A stretch of DNA of 32,848 nt, taken from NCBI GenBank assembly GCA_938015875.1, contig CALLXE010000061.1, positions 1 to 32,848 on the forward strand. The letters run 5' to 3'. Below are positions 17,243 to 25,572 of the stretch, one piece after another. The stretch's first letter is position 1. Each line of letters begins with the position of its first letter. A program made the position numbers and the translations under genes. Source of the DNA: an uncultured Robiginitomaculum sp. GTDB lineage: Bacteria > Pseudomonadota > Alphaproteobacteria > Caulobacterales > Maricaulaceae. Below the pieces are notes generated by a model. It saw only the letters and a list, made by a program, of their open reading frames with translations, had not been told where the DNA came from and searched no databases.

Positions 17243-18404
17243 AGACGGGCGCGCGTTTGATCTCGCCGCCCCGCAATACCCGACATTAGAAGAGCTTCTT
17301 GCGAGTAATTCCGGTACAGAAGTGACCCTTGCTCCGGACGCCGACCTGGACGCCCTTGCGCCGCGCTTGTCCGGCCTGAAAAAAATCGAAGTTGAGTTCC
17401 CGGCCTACGCCGACGGGCGCGGATTTTCCATCGCCCGGCAATTGCGCAAAACGCACGGATTCACCGGCGAGATCGTCGCCGCGGGCCCGCTGATACCTGA
17501 TCAATATGTCTACGCCCTGCAATGCGGCTTTGACGCAGTGCGCGTTGACGCCGACACATACGCCAAGCAAACGCCCGAAGAGTGGCGCGACGCTATGGAC
17601 GCGTTTTCGCTGACCTATCAACGCGGCTACGCCATACCAATGGGACCGGCCCTGTCTGTCCTTGATGCCCGCCGCGCAAAACGTAATGAAAACCTGTCCG
17701 CGCAATATGAAGGCTTGTCAGCAGAGCTTGCGCTGGAACGTGCTATCCGTCACGATTACGCCGGCGGTATTGTGCTCGCCTCCTCTATGGGCATCGACAG
17801 CGCAGTTTTACTGCACATGATTTCGGAAATCGACAGCAGCCTGCCTGTTTTATTTTTGGAAACGGGCAAGCATTTTAAAGAAACATTGGCCTATCGCGAC
17901 CGCTTGGTTGCGCAATTCGGCCTGACGAATTTCCGCTCTATCCCGCCAAAACCAAAAGAGCTTAAAGCCGAAGACCCGGACGGAACGCTTAATGAGCGCG
18001 ATAAAGATGCCTGTTGTGACCTGCGAAAAGTACGTCCGCTTGACCGCGAAATTACGCCGTTTAAAGCGCGGATTACGGGCCGTAAGCGCTACCAAACTCC
18101 GGACCGTGCCGATATGCCAATACTGGAAACCGGTGGTCGCCAAGCCAAGCTGAACCCGCTCGCCTATTGGTCTGCCAAAGACGTCACAGCCTATATGCGC
18201 AAACACGATCTTCCGCCGCATCCGCTTCTGGCCTTGGGCTTTTTGTCCGTAGGCTGTGAGCCTTGCACAACTCGCGTATCCGAAGGCGAAGATCCAAGAG
18301 CCGGCCGCTGGCGCGGCGCAAATAAGACGGAATGCGGGATACACTATATTGATGGCAAGTGGGTACGTATTGAGGCGGAGCCGGGAACGCATGAGGTGTT
18401 TTAG
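17229..18404 (+). CDS. cysH: DUF934–CysH fusion, predicted iron-sulfur APS/PAPS reductase
   Basis: This 391-residue protein joins two proteins usually encoded separately. Residues 1 to about 145 match DUF934 (FPAYADGRGFSIARQLRK; DQYVYALQCGFDAVRV). From about 155 to the end is a CysH-type reductase with the SSMGIDSAVLLH nucleotide loop, LETGKHFKET and the catalytic ECGIH with Cys369. A CysCys pair (262-263) and Cys343/Cys346 form the [4Fe-4S] signature of bacterial APS reductases. These act on adenylyl sulfate without needing PAPS; some such enzymes also accept PAPS. No frameshift or stop lies between the parts. The start at 17229 lies inside the cysI end, after AAGGAGGTG. It is the last gene of the sulfur operon. 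Confidence 0.92.
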   Translation: MALLRDGRAFDLAAPQYPTLEELLASNSGTEVTLAPDADLDALAPRLSGLKKIEVEFPAYADGRGFSIARQLRKTHGFTGEIVAAGPLIPDQYVYALQCGFDAVRVDADTYAKQTPEEWRDAMDAFSLTYQRGYAIPMGPALSVLDARRAKRNENLSAQYEGLSAELALERAIRHDYAGGIVLASSMGIDSAVLLHMISEIDSSLPVLFLETGKHFKETLAYRDRLVAQFGLTNFRSIPPKPKELKAEDPDGTLNERDKDACCDLRKVRPLDREITPFKARITGRKRYQTPDRADMPILETGGRQAKLNPLAYWSAKDVTAYMRKHDLPPHPLLALGFLSVGCEPCTTRVSEGEDPRAGRWRGANKTECGIHYIDGKWVRIEAEPGTHEVF

Positions 18405-18436
18405 GGGGAAGCGTCTGAAAGCCTCACCCATAATAT

Positions 18437-18757
18437 CCTGACACCACCCTCAATCCGCTCATCCCGATGAAAATCGGGATCCAGTGTTACAGAGAGCATC
18501 CGGCCACTCTGGTTCCCGACTTTCGTCGGGATGAGCGGGAGGGGAGTTCAGAGCATCTAAAAACTTACGCATAAACCCTGACACTAACCTCCATCCCGTC
18601 ACCCCGCCGTAGGGCGGGGGGCTATCACCGGAAATTGCAGCAAGCGCGGCCGGTGAAGTTGAAATGCGCAGCGTCGTCCATTAATCCGCCCACTAAGCAA
18701 GATGCGAGGTTTGGGAGATAGGCCCCGCCCTTCGGCGAGGTGATGGAGATGAAGTTT
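18437..18757. repeat. REP-like inverted repeat cluster in a gene-free intergenic region
   Basis: The 373-base gap between cysH and the next gene holds four hairpins and no gene that I can support. Hairpins are ATCCCGAT-GAAA-ATCGGGAT (18461-18480), TCCCGAC-TTTC-GTCGGGA (18514-18531), CCCCGCC/GGCGGGG (18602-18619) and a fourth with one mismatch at 18723-18740. The first two are inverted copies of each other: CCGCTCATCCCGA at 18455-18467 is exactly repeated in reverse complement at 18526-18538. The third and fourth form a second, looser inverted pair. Two direct units start with CCTGACAC at 18437 and 18578. This resembles dispersed REP/BIME-type palindromes; it could also end transcription from both convergent operons. 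Confidence 0.8.
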
Positions 18758-18777
18758 AGAGAGATAAATCCCGCTGC

Positions 18778-19062
18778 CTAATATTCGCGATATATGGGCT
18801 CGCTATCATCATATCGCTCCGAACAAACTTCATTTAATTCGTCAACATGCGTATATTCTGCGTCTTCAGCCCATAGTGGACATAAATCATCTGGATTTTT
18901 ATCAGCGATAGCTTCTTTTAAAATAACGTCATCAAAGGTTTTGCAATAGCAGGGTGTTTCTACCTTAATAAACTCAGTAACGGTTTCGGGCTTGGACTTA
19001 GTTATTGCATAAATAGAGAAACCGGCAGCAACGAAACTAAATAGAACTTCTCTTGGTGTCAT
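18778..19062 (-). CDS. Hypothetical membrane-anchored acidic protein at the end of the his operon
   Basis: This 94-residue protein has one N-terminal hydrophobic segment (about 6-20) and a strongly acidic, hydrophilic remainder with four cysteines (38, 40, 61, 80). A single-pass protein with an exported C-terminal domain is likely, which would allow disulfides. A very good ribosome-binding sequence, GGAGGAAGG, precedes the ATG at 19062. The gene starts nine bases after the hisIE stop, so it is probably co-transcribed with the his genes. Its base composition is more AT-rich than its neighbours. I recognise no family and infer no function. Confidence 0.65.
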   Translation of the reverse strand: MTPREVLFSFVAAGFSIYAITKSKPETVTEFIKVETPCYCKTFDDVILKEAIADKNPDDLCPLWAEDAEYTHVDELNEVCSERYDDSEPIYREY

Positions 19063-19071
19063 ACCTTCCTC

Positions 19072-19665
19072 CTACCGATGCCGCCCGCGTAACTCCGCCA
19101 CCACATCCGCAAGCTTCACATCTTTCGCCGCAAGCAGCACCAGCAAGTGATAAATCAAATCCGCCGACTCGCTCGTCAGCTTATCCGGCGTTTCGGCGAC
19201 GGCGGCAAGAGCGACTTCTACGCCTTCTTCGCCGACTTTTTGGGCGGCGCGTCTCAGGGGGCCTTGGAGGAGGGAGGCGGTGTAGGAGCTGTCGGCGTCT
19301 GCGGTTTTGCGGCCCTGTATCAACGCTTCGAGCTCTGCCAAAAACCCGAGGCCGACGGATTTGTCATCGCCGAAACAGGTGACCGTCCCGGTATGGCATG
19401 TCGGGCCAACGGGGCGGGCCATGACGAGCAGGGTATCGTTATCGCAATCCACCGCCATGCTGACAAAATTTAATACATTCCCGGACGTTTCGCCCTTCTG
19501 CCACAGCTTATTTTGCGAGCGCGAGAAGAACGTGACTTTGCCGCTGTCTTGCGTGGCTTTGACGGCCGCCGCATTCATATAGCCGAGCATCAGAACTTGG
19601 AGCGTGTCCGCGTCTTGGACTACGGCCGGGACTAATCCGCCGCCTTTTTGGAAATCTATCTTCAT
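19072..19665 (-). CDS. hisIE: Bifunctional phosphoribosyl-AMP cyclohydrolase / phosphoribosyl-ATP pyrophosphatase HisIE
   Basis: The protein carries out the second and third steps of histidine synthesis. Residues 1 to about 110 are HisI, with metal ligands DCDND (73-77) and Cys90-His91 and Cys97 ([11 protein letters not shown]). Residues about 125-197 are HisE, with the nucleotide pyrophosphohydrolase glutamates of [12 protein letters not shown] (146, 147, 150) and [10 protein letters not shown]. The I–E fusion is usual in enterobacteria, Xanthomonadales and Bacteroidetes, whereas many alphaproteobacteria keep hisI and hisE apart. It overlaps hisF by four bases. Confidence 0.95.
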   Translation of the reverse strand: MKIDFQKGGGLVPAVVQDADTLQVLMLGYMNAAAVKATQDSGKVTFFSRSQNKLWQKGETSGNVLNFVSMAVDCDNDTLLVMARPVGPTCHTGTVTCFGDDKSVGLGFLAELEALIQGRKTADADSSYTASLLQGPLRRAAQKVGEEGVEVALAAVAETPDKLTSESADLIYHLLVLLAAKDVKLADVVAELRGRHR

Positions 19666-20429
19666 AGTCTTATCTCTATGCCGGCGCTGCGCAAATCCCG
19701 TTTTAAATCCGGAATGGCGATGACCGATTTGTGGAAAACAGACGCTGCGAGGGCACCGTCTACATTGGATGTTTTAAACACGTCTTCGAAATGCGAAGTC
19801 GCGCCTGCGCCGCCTGAGGCAATCAGCGGGACGGAGCAGACCGCGCGCACGGCGGAGAGCTGTTTTAAGTCATAACCCTTGCGCACGCCGTCTTGGTTCA
19901 TGCAGTTGAGCACAATCTCGCCGGCGCCGCGTCTAACCGCTTCCTGTACCCACGCAATTGTCTCGCGGCCGGTTTCACGGGTTTTATCGGCGTCGCCGGT
20001 GTGGGATTTGACGCGATATGTGATCCCGTCATCAAAGCTGTCTATGCCGACCACAACGCATTGACGGCCAAAGGCATCGTGGAGGCGGTTAATAAGCTCC
20101 GGGTTCATCAGAGCCGGGGAATTAACGGAGATTTTGTCGGCTCCGGATTCGAGCCGCGCTCGCGCTGCTTCAACCGTCTTAATTCCGCCTGCGACGCAAA
20201 ACGGGATATCAAGGGCCGCCGATACTTTGCCGATCCATTCCGGTGATACGGTGCGGTCATCGACGCTGGCAGTAATGTCATAGAAAACGAGTTCGTCCGC
20301 ACCTTCATCACGGTAGCGCATGGCCAGGTCGATAATGTCGCCAACGTCTTCGTGATTGCGAAATTGCACGCCTTTGACCACGCGCCCGTCACGCACATCA
20401 AGGCAGGGTATGATGCGCCTGGCTAGCAT
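19662..20429 (-). CDS. hisF: Imidazole glycerol phosphate synthase, cyclase subunit HisF
   Basis: HisF is the (beta/alpha)8-barrel partner of HisH and uses ammonia to form imidazole glycerol phosphate and AICAR. The N-terminus [23 protein letters not shown] is diagnostic. The catalytic aspartates are Asp11 and Asp130 (VVVGID). The phosphate-binding segments VAGGIK and IASGGAG are present. Its 255 residues match the family. The ATG lies inside the 3' end of hisA (7-base overlap), and the stop overlaps hisIE. Confidence 0.97.
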   Translation of the reverse strand: MLARRIIPCLDVRDGRVVKGVQFRNHEDVGDIIDLAMRYRDEGADELVFYDITASVDDRTVSPEWIGKVSAALDIPFCVAGGIKTVEAARARLESGADKISVNSPALMNPELINRLHDAFGRQCVVVGIDSFDDGITYRVKSHTGDADKTRETGRETIAWVQEAVRRGAGEIVLNCMNQDGVRKGYDLKQLSAVRAVCSVPLIASGGAGATSHFEDVFKTSNVDGALAASVFHKSVIAIPDLKRDLRSAGIEIRL

Positions 20430-21148
20430 GCGATAGCGTCTTCCAGCGTGAATTTATTCTCATATAGGGCTTTGCCGATGATAATGCCGGCAGGCGAGAG
20501 AGCTTTTAAATCGCGCACATCATCAAGGCTGCCGACGCCGCCGGAAGTAATCAGTTCGATGGTCGGATAGTCCGTGCGAATTTGGCGGTAAAGCTCTACA
20601 TTGCTGCCTTGCAAAACGCCGTCTTTGGATATGTCCGTGACAAGCATGGATTTCAGGCCGGTGCCCATATAATCGTCCATTACGTCCCACATATTGCGCT
20701 CGGATTTTTCGGTCCAGCCTCGCAGGGTCGGAAAGGGTGTTCCTGCCTCATCAAATTCTACATCAAGGGCGAGACAGATTTTATCGGGACCGACTTCGGA
20801 TATCCAATATTTGACCATTTGCGGATTGGATACGGCCAGAGAGCCGACCACGACCCGCTCGACGCCGCCATCAAGGAGGCGACGGATTTGCTCCAGATCG
20901 CGTATGCCGCCGCCGGTTTGAACTTTCAATCCGGAGTTTTTGGCAATATCGATAATCAATTCTGCTTGCTCACCCTTGCCGTGCTTGGCTCCGTCCAGAT
21001 CGACAATATGCATCCACTGCGCCCCGGCATCTGCATAGGCTTTGCCGACCTCGACCGGAGGTACATCATAATTGGTGCGCTGATTGAAGTCACCTTTAAA
21101 CAGGCGCACGCAGCCCCCGTCCATAAGATCAATTGCGGGGTATATCAT
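20423..21148 (-). CDS. hisA: ProFAR isomerase HisA
   Basis: HisA isomerises ProFAR to PRFAR. The 241-residue barrel begins [21 protein letters not shown] with catalytic Asp7 and has Asp129 in LALDVEF. The phosphate-binding motifs QTGGGIRD and [10 protein letters not shown] are in the expected halves. The ATG overlaps the hisH stop by four bases. It lies between hisH and hisF, as in the E. coli operon. Confidence 0.97.
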   Translation of the reverse strand: MIYPAIDLMDGGCVRLFKGDFNQRTNYDVPPVEVGKAYADAGAQWMHIVDLDGAKHGKGEQAELIIDIAKNSGLKVQTGGGIRDLEQIRRLLDGGVERVVVGSLAVSNPQMVKYWISEVGPDKICLALDVEFDEAGTPFPTLRGWTEKSERNMWDVMDDYMGTGLKSMLVTDISKDGVLQGSNVELYRQIRTDYPTIELITSGGVGSLDDVRDLKALSPAGIIIGKALYENKFTLEDAIAC

Positions 21149-21738
21149 ACTGAAACTCTTAGAAAATTATTTAAAATTCGGCTGCCCGCTGCGCCGCTGC
21201 GTTCCGGGTGAAACTGGCACCCATATATATTGGCTTGGCGCACAATGGCAGAGAAATCATCGCCGTAATTACATTTAGCCAGCGTCCGCGCGGAAACCGG
21301 CGCGGCAAAGCTGTGCACGAAATAGGCATAATCGCCGTCTTTAATCCCCTCAAGCAAGGGGTCATCGGCGACGCCCGATAATGTGTTCCATCCCATATGC
21401 GGGGACGGCAAATCGCCGGTGTCCATTTCTACAATTTGACCGTCGACCATGCCGAGGCAATCAATACCGCCGGCCTCGCTGCTGTGATCAAAGATAATCT
21501 GCATGCCGAGGCAAATGCCCATGACCGGCTGTGTGAGATTTTGCAGAACGGGAATCAGCGAGCGCTCGCGAAGCTCATTCATAGCGTAAGGCGCGCTGCC
21601 TACGCCGGGGATAAGGACGTGATCTGCGCCGTAAATAACGTCCGGGTCTTGGGTGATTCTATAATCCGCGCCTAGGCGATCAAAAGCAAAGCCAACGCTG
21701 GCGAGGTTTGCGCATCCGGTGTCTACAATCGCCAGCAT
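21145..21738 (-). CDS. hisH: Imidazole glycerol phosphate synthase, glutamine amidotransferase subunit HisH
   Basis: HisH hydrolyses glutamine and channels ammonia into HisF. The class I amidotransferase triad is intact: Cys76 in GICLGMQ, and His177 and Glu179 in CQFHPERSG. The oxyanion region PGVGSAPYAM is normal. It has 197 residues. The ATG shares its first base with the TAA of the upstream hisC-hisB fusion, which indicates tight translational coupling. Confidence 0.96.
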   Translation of the reverse strand: MLAIVDTGCANLASVGFAFDRLGADYRITQDPDVIYGADHVLIPGVGSAPYAMNELRERSLIPVLQNLTQPVMGICLGMQIIFDHSSEAGGIDCLGMVDGQIVEMDTGDLPSPHMGWNTLSGVADDPLLEGIKDGDYAYFVHSFAAPVSARTLAKCNYGDDFSAIVRQANIYGCQFHPERSGAAGSRILNNFLRVSV

Positions 21739-23390
21739 TATATCACGCCTTTTGTTGATGCGATTTCATCACCGTTACGGGCAAAAGCAGGTTTGAGCGC
21801 CCGCGCTACGCCTTTAAAAACGGCTTCAATCATGTGGTGCGTGTTTTCACCCTCTACCTCAATTTGAATGGCTGCGCCCATAGTTTGGGACAAGCTCTCA
21901 AAGACATGCGGGCACATTTCAGCCGGGAACGTCCCGGCGTGGTCGGTGGGGAAAACGCCTTTAAAGGTCATGGCCGGCCGGCCGGATAAATCGACTGCCA
22001 CGCGGGCCTGCGTCTCATCCATTGGCATGACAAAGCCGAACCGCCCTGCGCCCGCTTTATCGCCCAGCGCGTCTTGCAGGGCTGTACCCAGGGCCAAAGC
22101 GCAGTCTTCTATCGTGTGGTGGGCATCAATTTCCAAATCACCTTTGCAGGACATGACCAAAGATATGCCGGAGTGTTTGGCAAATGCCTCCAGCATGTGG
22201 TCGTAAAACCCGATGCCGGTGTCAGCTTTAATCGGCGTGGTTTTATCCAAATTGACCCGTACGGAAATGTCGGTCTCTTTTGTTTTGCGGTGCATTTCGC
22301 CGATGCGGTCTTCGGGGCCGGCGTCTTGGGTGATGCCGAACGCCTCTAATGCAATCGTGTTCTCACTCGGCGAGCCGATAGAAATACGCATATGCCCGGT
22401 AGAGCTGCGATAGTCACGGATCTTGACTTGGCGGCGATTAAGCTCGCGCATCAGGGCGTCATCATTGAGCACGTCAATCAGCAGGAAGTTTGCTCGGCTC
22501 GGCCAAACTTTGGCAATGTAGGGCGATTTTTGAAGCTCTGTGAACATGCGTTCACGCTCCGCCAGCCATTCATCAAGGCGCGCGGCGTGAGTCGCCATAG
22601 CGGCAGGCGCGAGGGCGTTTAAGATTGCGTTTTCAACCGGCCGCGCAATCGGGTAGGGCGGCAGGACTTTGAGCATAATATTGATCACAGCAGGGTCGGC
22701 AATCGCAACGCCGCCGCGCACGCCTGCGAGGGCATAGGCTTTGGACAATGTCCGCATGACGACCAAATTGCGGTATTGCGTGATCTTCGGCGCGTAGCTC
22801 GGACGGCCGGAAAATTCCTGATAGGCTTCGTCAACGCAGATAAGGGTATTGGGAAGGGTTTCACACAACCGCTCGACCAAATCGTCCTCAATGGCTGTGC
22901 CGGTCGGGTTGTTGGGGGTGCAGATAAAAACGGCTTTGAGGTTTTTGGCGGCTTTGGCCGTTTCTAATATAGCCGCATTATTCCATGTATAATCGGCCTT
23001 TAGCGGGACATCGATAATGCCTGCACCTTGGATTTGCGCACAGGTTTCGTAATAGCCGAATGTCGGGCTGCAAATCAGAATGTAGTCCTTATTGCCTTCA
23101 GGGCCTTCTTCGCAAAATGTGCGCAGCAAAACCTCAATCGCTTCATCCGCGCCTCGGCCGACCATGATCCGGTCAGCGGGAACGCCGTATAAGTCCGCGA
23201 GGCGCGCGCGCAGGGCCGGCGGCTGCTGCTCCGGATAACGGTTAAACCCGGCCGCGCCTTTGACCGGCGGCGGGGCATAGGGAGACTCGTTTGCGTCAAG
23301 GTGCAGCGCGCCGGTTGCGCCGCCGCGGGCGCTGTAAGCGTCAAAGGCCGCAATGGCTTTGCGGGTAATATTCAACGGAAAATCAGTCAT
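21738..23390 (-). CDS. hisCB: HisC–HisB fusion: histidinol-phosphate aminotransferase / imidazoleglycerol-phosphate dehydratase
   Basis: One uninterrupted 550-residue frame carries two complete enzymes. Residues 1 to about 352 are HisC, a PLP aminotransferase with NNPTG (160-164), Asp187-Glu-Ala-Tyr190, the PLP lysine Lys217 (TLSKAYALAGVRGG) and Arg335 in MRISIGSP. A short linker of about 15 residues follows. Residues about 368-550 are HisB dehydratase, with GFYDHML and the two manganese motifs HHTIED (424-429) and HHMIE (518-522), ending in the usual STKG. The enterobacterial HisN phosphatase domain is absent. HisB acts just before HisC in the pathway, so both reactions flank the same intermediate, imidazole acetol phosphate. 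An internal Met366 could serve as a separate HisB start, but no strong site is evident. It overlaps hisD by four bases. Confidence 0.95.
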   Translation of the reverse strand: MTDFPLNITRKAIAAFDAYSARGGATGALHLDANESPYAPPPVKGAAGFNRYPEQQPPALRARLADLYGVPADRIMVGRGADEAIEVLLRTFCEEGPEGNKDYILICSPTFGYYETCAQIQGAGIIDVPLKADYTWNNAAILETAKAAKNLKAVFICTPNNPTGTAIEDDLVERLCETLPNTLICVDEAYQEFSGRPSYAPKITQYRNLVVMRTLSKAYALAGVRGGVAIADPAVINIMLKVLPPYPIARPVENAILNALAPAAMATHAARLDEWLAERERMFTELQKSPYIAKVWPSRANFLLIDVLNDDALMRELNRRQVKIRDYRSSTGHMRISIGSPSENTIALEAFGITQDAGPEDRIGEMHRKTKETDISVRVNLDKTTPIKADTGIGFYDHMLEAFAKHSGISLVMSCKGDLEIDAHHTIEDCALALGTALQDALGDKAGAGRFGFVMPMDETQARVAVDLSGRPAMTFKGVFPTDHAGTFPAEMCPHVFESLSQTMGAAIQIEVEGENTHHMIEAVFKGVARALKPAFARNGDEIASTKGVI

Positions 23391-24685
23391 TCTTTACTTT
23401 CCAATCGCAAAGACACGGCGCGCCTGTGCGCCTCAAGGCCTTCCATGTCCGCCAGACGTTCTACGCTCGGGCCAAGATTTTCGAGGCCTTCGCGGGTCAG
23501 GGTCTGCACACTCATATAAGTCATAAAGCTCTCCAGCGTTACCCCTGAATAAGCCCGCGCCGCGCCATAGGTCGGCAAGGTGTGGTTTGTTCCGCTGGCG
23601 TAATCGCCGACGCTTTCCGGTGTCCATGCTCCGACAAAAACACTGCCCGCATTACGCACGTCTTTGACCAAGGCGTCCGCGTTTTCTGTTTGCAAGATTA
23701 AGTGCTCCGGCGCGTAGGCATTGATAATATCGAGCATAGCCACATCATCCGGCGCGATGAATACCCGTCCGGACTTCAGACTCTCGCGAGCAATCCGGAC
23801 ACGCGGCAGCGTGCTGACTTGGCGTTCAATTTCCTTCAATAACTTATCCGCGTAAGTCTTTGATTTTACAATAGATATAACCTGAGCAACTTTGTCGTGC
23901 TCGGCTTGAGACAGTAGGTCAGCCGCCACGAAAACCGGATTGGCATCATCGTCGGCGCAGACCATGGCCTCACTGGGACCGGCCGGCAAATCAATTGCGG
24001 GGCCGCCCGGCTCCTGCGCCGCAAGGGACTTAGCCGTGGCCACCCACGCATTGCCCGGGCCAAAGATTTTGGCAACCTTCGGAATGGTCTGCGTGCCATA
24101 GGCCAAGGCCGCAATGGCCTGCGCGCCGCCGACTGCGTAGACTTCATCTATGCCGCACATATAGGCGGCGGCTAAAACTTTGGAATTTATTTTACCGTCC
24201 TTGCCGGGCGGGGTGGTGACCACGCTGCGGCCTACGCCCGCTATACGCGCCGGCAGAGCGAGCATCATCATAGTCGAGACCAGCGGGGCTGTGCCGCCCG
24301 GTACGTATAATCCGGCGCTGTCGAGGGCGCGCGGCTCTCGGCGGCATGTCACGCCGGGCATGACTTCCATCTCTATGACCGCGGGCATTTGAGCCGTATG
24401 GAAAGCGGTAATGTTTGCTTCAGCCGTTTGCATGGCGATTTTATCGCCGGCATTCAGATCATTCCACGCCGCAGCCAGATCATCTATCGGTACGCGCAGA
24501 TCCGCCGGGACCGCCCCGTCAAATTTGGCCGTATAATCGCGCAAAGCATCGTCACCACGCAATCGAACGCCGGCCATAATGTCTTTGACCGATGTAATCA
24601 GGCTGTCATCCAGCATGGCGTTTGGACGGGCGAGGGCGATCTCACGCGCAGACATATCCAAATCTGACCAAACATAGCTTTGCAT
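23387..24685 (-). CDS. hisD: Histidinol dehydrogenase HisD
   Basis: HisD oxidises histidinol to histidine in two NAD-dependent steps with zinc. The 432-residue protein shows GGTAPLVSTMMMLALPARIAGV, the zinc ligands of LLSQAEHDK, the catalytic pair in YAPEHLIL, SGTNHTLPTYGAARAYSG, and the C-terminal GLEAHRRAVSLR with the last zinc histidine at about 420. In alphaproteobacteria hisD commonly lies between DUF2948 and UPF0262 genes; here it sits inside a full his operon. It starts two bases after the hisG stop and overlaps hisCB. Confidence 0.96.
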   Translation of the reverse strand: MQSYVWSDLDMSAREIALARPNAMLDDSLITSVKDIMAGVRLRGDDALRDYTAKFDGAVPADLRVPIDDLAAAWNDLNAGDKIAMQTAEANITAFHTAQMPAVIEMEVMPGVTCRREPRALDSAGLYVPGGTAPLVSTMMMLALPARIAGVGRSVVTTPPGKDGKINSKVLAAAYMCGIDEVYAVGGAQAIAALAYGTQTIPKVAKIFGPGNAWVATAKSLAAQEPGGPAIDLPAGPSEAMVCADDDANPVFVAADLLSQAEHDKVAQVISIVKSKTYADKLLKEIERQVSTLPRVRIARESLKSGRVFIAPDDVAMLDIINAYAPEHLILQTENADALVKDVRNAGSVFVGAWTPESVGDYASGTNHTLPTYGAARAYSGVTLESFMTYMSVQTLTREGLENLGPSVERLADMEGLEAHRRAVSLRLESKE

Positions 24686-24687
24686 GA

Positions 24688-25572
24688 CTAGCCCATCATC
24701 TTTTCAATCGGCAGGACCAGTATAGAGCGCGCGCCGGCGGCTTTTAAATCTTCCAGCGTGTCCCAAAACACGTTCTCTGTGCAAACGGCCTGCACGGCGA
24801 CCAGATCGCTGTCACCGCCGAGGGGAATAATAGTCGGCGCGTCTGATCCCGGTAGGATTTTGCTGATGGCATCAATAGCGGATTTCGGGGCGTTCAGCAT
24901 AATGTATTTACTGTCGGCGGACCGGATAACCCCGTCAATGCGCCGGACAAGTTTGTCGTAAATATCTTGCTTGGCCGGCGATAATTTACGCGACGATTTG
25001 ATCAACACGGCCTCAGATTCGAGTATGGTTTCAAAGGCCGCAAGACCGTTCGCCTCAAGGGTCGCGCCGGAGGACACCAGATCACAAATCGACTCGGCGA
25101 TGTTAATGCTGGGCGCAAGCTCAACCGCGCCTTTCATCTCAACAGATGTCGCTTTAATATTGTTTTCTTTGAGGTATTTTCCTAAAACGCCGGGGTAAGT
25201 TGTGGCGATTTTTGTACCTTCTAAATCCTTGGGCGACTGTATCGGCCCGCTTGCGTCTGAGGCGAGGCATAGCTTACAGCGCGAAAATCCAAGGCGGCGG
25301 TCAATGATTGCGTCCATGCCGCCGGCCGTCATCAGCACTTCTTCGACCAATACGTTTTCTCCGGCAATACCAAGGTCCGCTGCACCGGTGGCGACAAAAG
25401 ACGGAATGTCATCATCACGCACAAGCAGTAAATCAATCGGCACATTTTTCACCCGCGCGAGCAGACCGCCCCCGCGTATAGAAAAGCGCAAGCCGCATTT
25501 TTTCAGCATGGCAAAACTGTCATCGGCGAGGCGGCCTTTTTTTTGCACGGCAATGCGTAATCTGTCGGTCAT
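24688..25572 (-). CDS. hisG: ATP phosphoribosyltransferase HisG, long form
   Basis: HisG catalyses the first step, ATP plus PRPP to phosphoribosyl-ATP, and is the histidine feedback point. The N-terminus LRIAVQKKGRLADDSFAMLKKCGL and the VRDDDIPSFVATGAADLGIAGENVL block are typical. At 294 residues it includes the C-terminal regulatory domain, so it is the long HisG form that works without HisZ. Many alphaproteobacteria use the short form with HisZ, so the long form here fits an operon of outside origin. It overlaps the regulator gene upstream by four bases (ATGA). Confidence 0.95.
   Translation of the reverse strand: MTDRLRIAVQKKGRLADDSFAMLKKCGLRFSIRGGGLLARVKNVPIDLLLVRDDDIPSFVATGAADLGIAGENVLVEEVLMTAGGMDAIIDRRLGFSRCKLCLASDASGPIQSPKDLEGTKIATTYPGVLGKYLKENNIKATSVEMKGAVELAPSINIAESICDLVSSGATLEANGLAAFETILESEAVLIKSSRKLSPAKQDIYDKLVRRIDGVIRSADSKYIMLNAPKSAIDAISKILPGSDAPTIIPLGGDSDLVAVQAVCTENVFWDTLEDLKAAGARSILVLPIEKMMG

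Noticed and set aside
13849-18404. Nitrite assimilation as the role of the siroheme reductase operon.
   Set aside because: The presence of cysH, DUF2849 and cysG and the absence of nitrate/nitrite genes favour sulfite reduction.
18437-18757. CRISPR array.
   Set aside because: The hairpins differ in sequence and spacing, there are no uniform repeats and spacers, and no cas genes are in the window.
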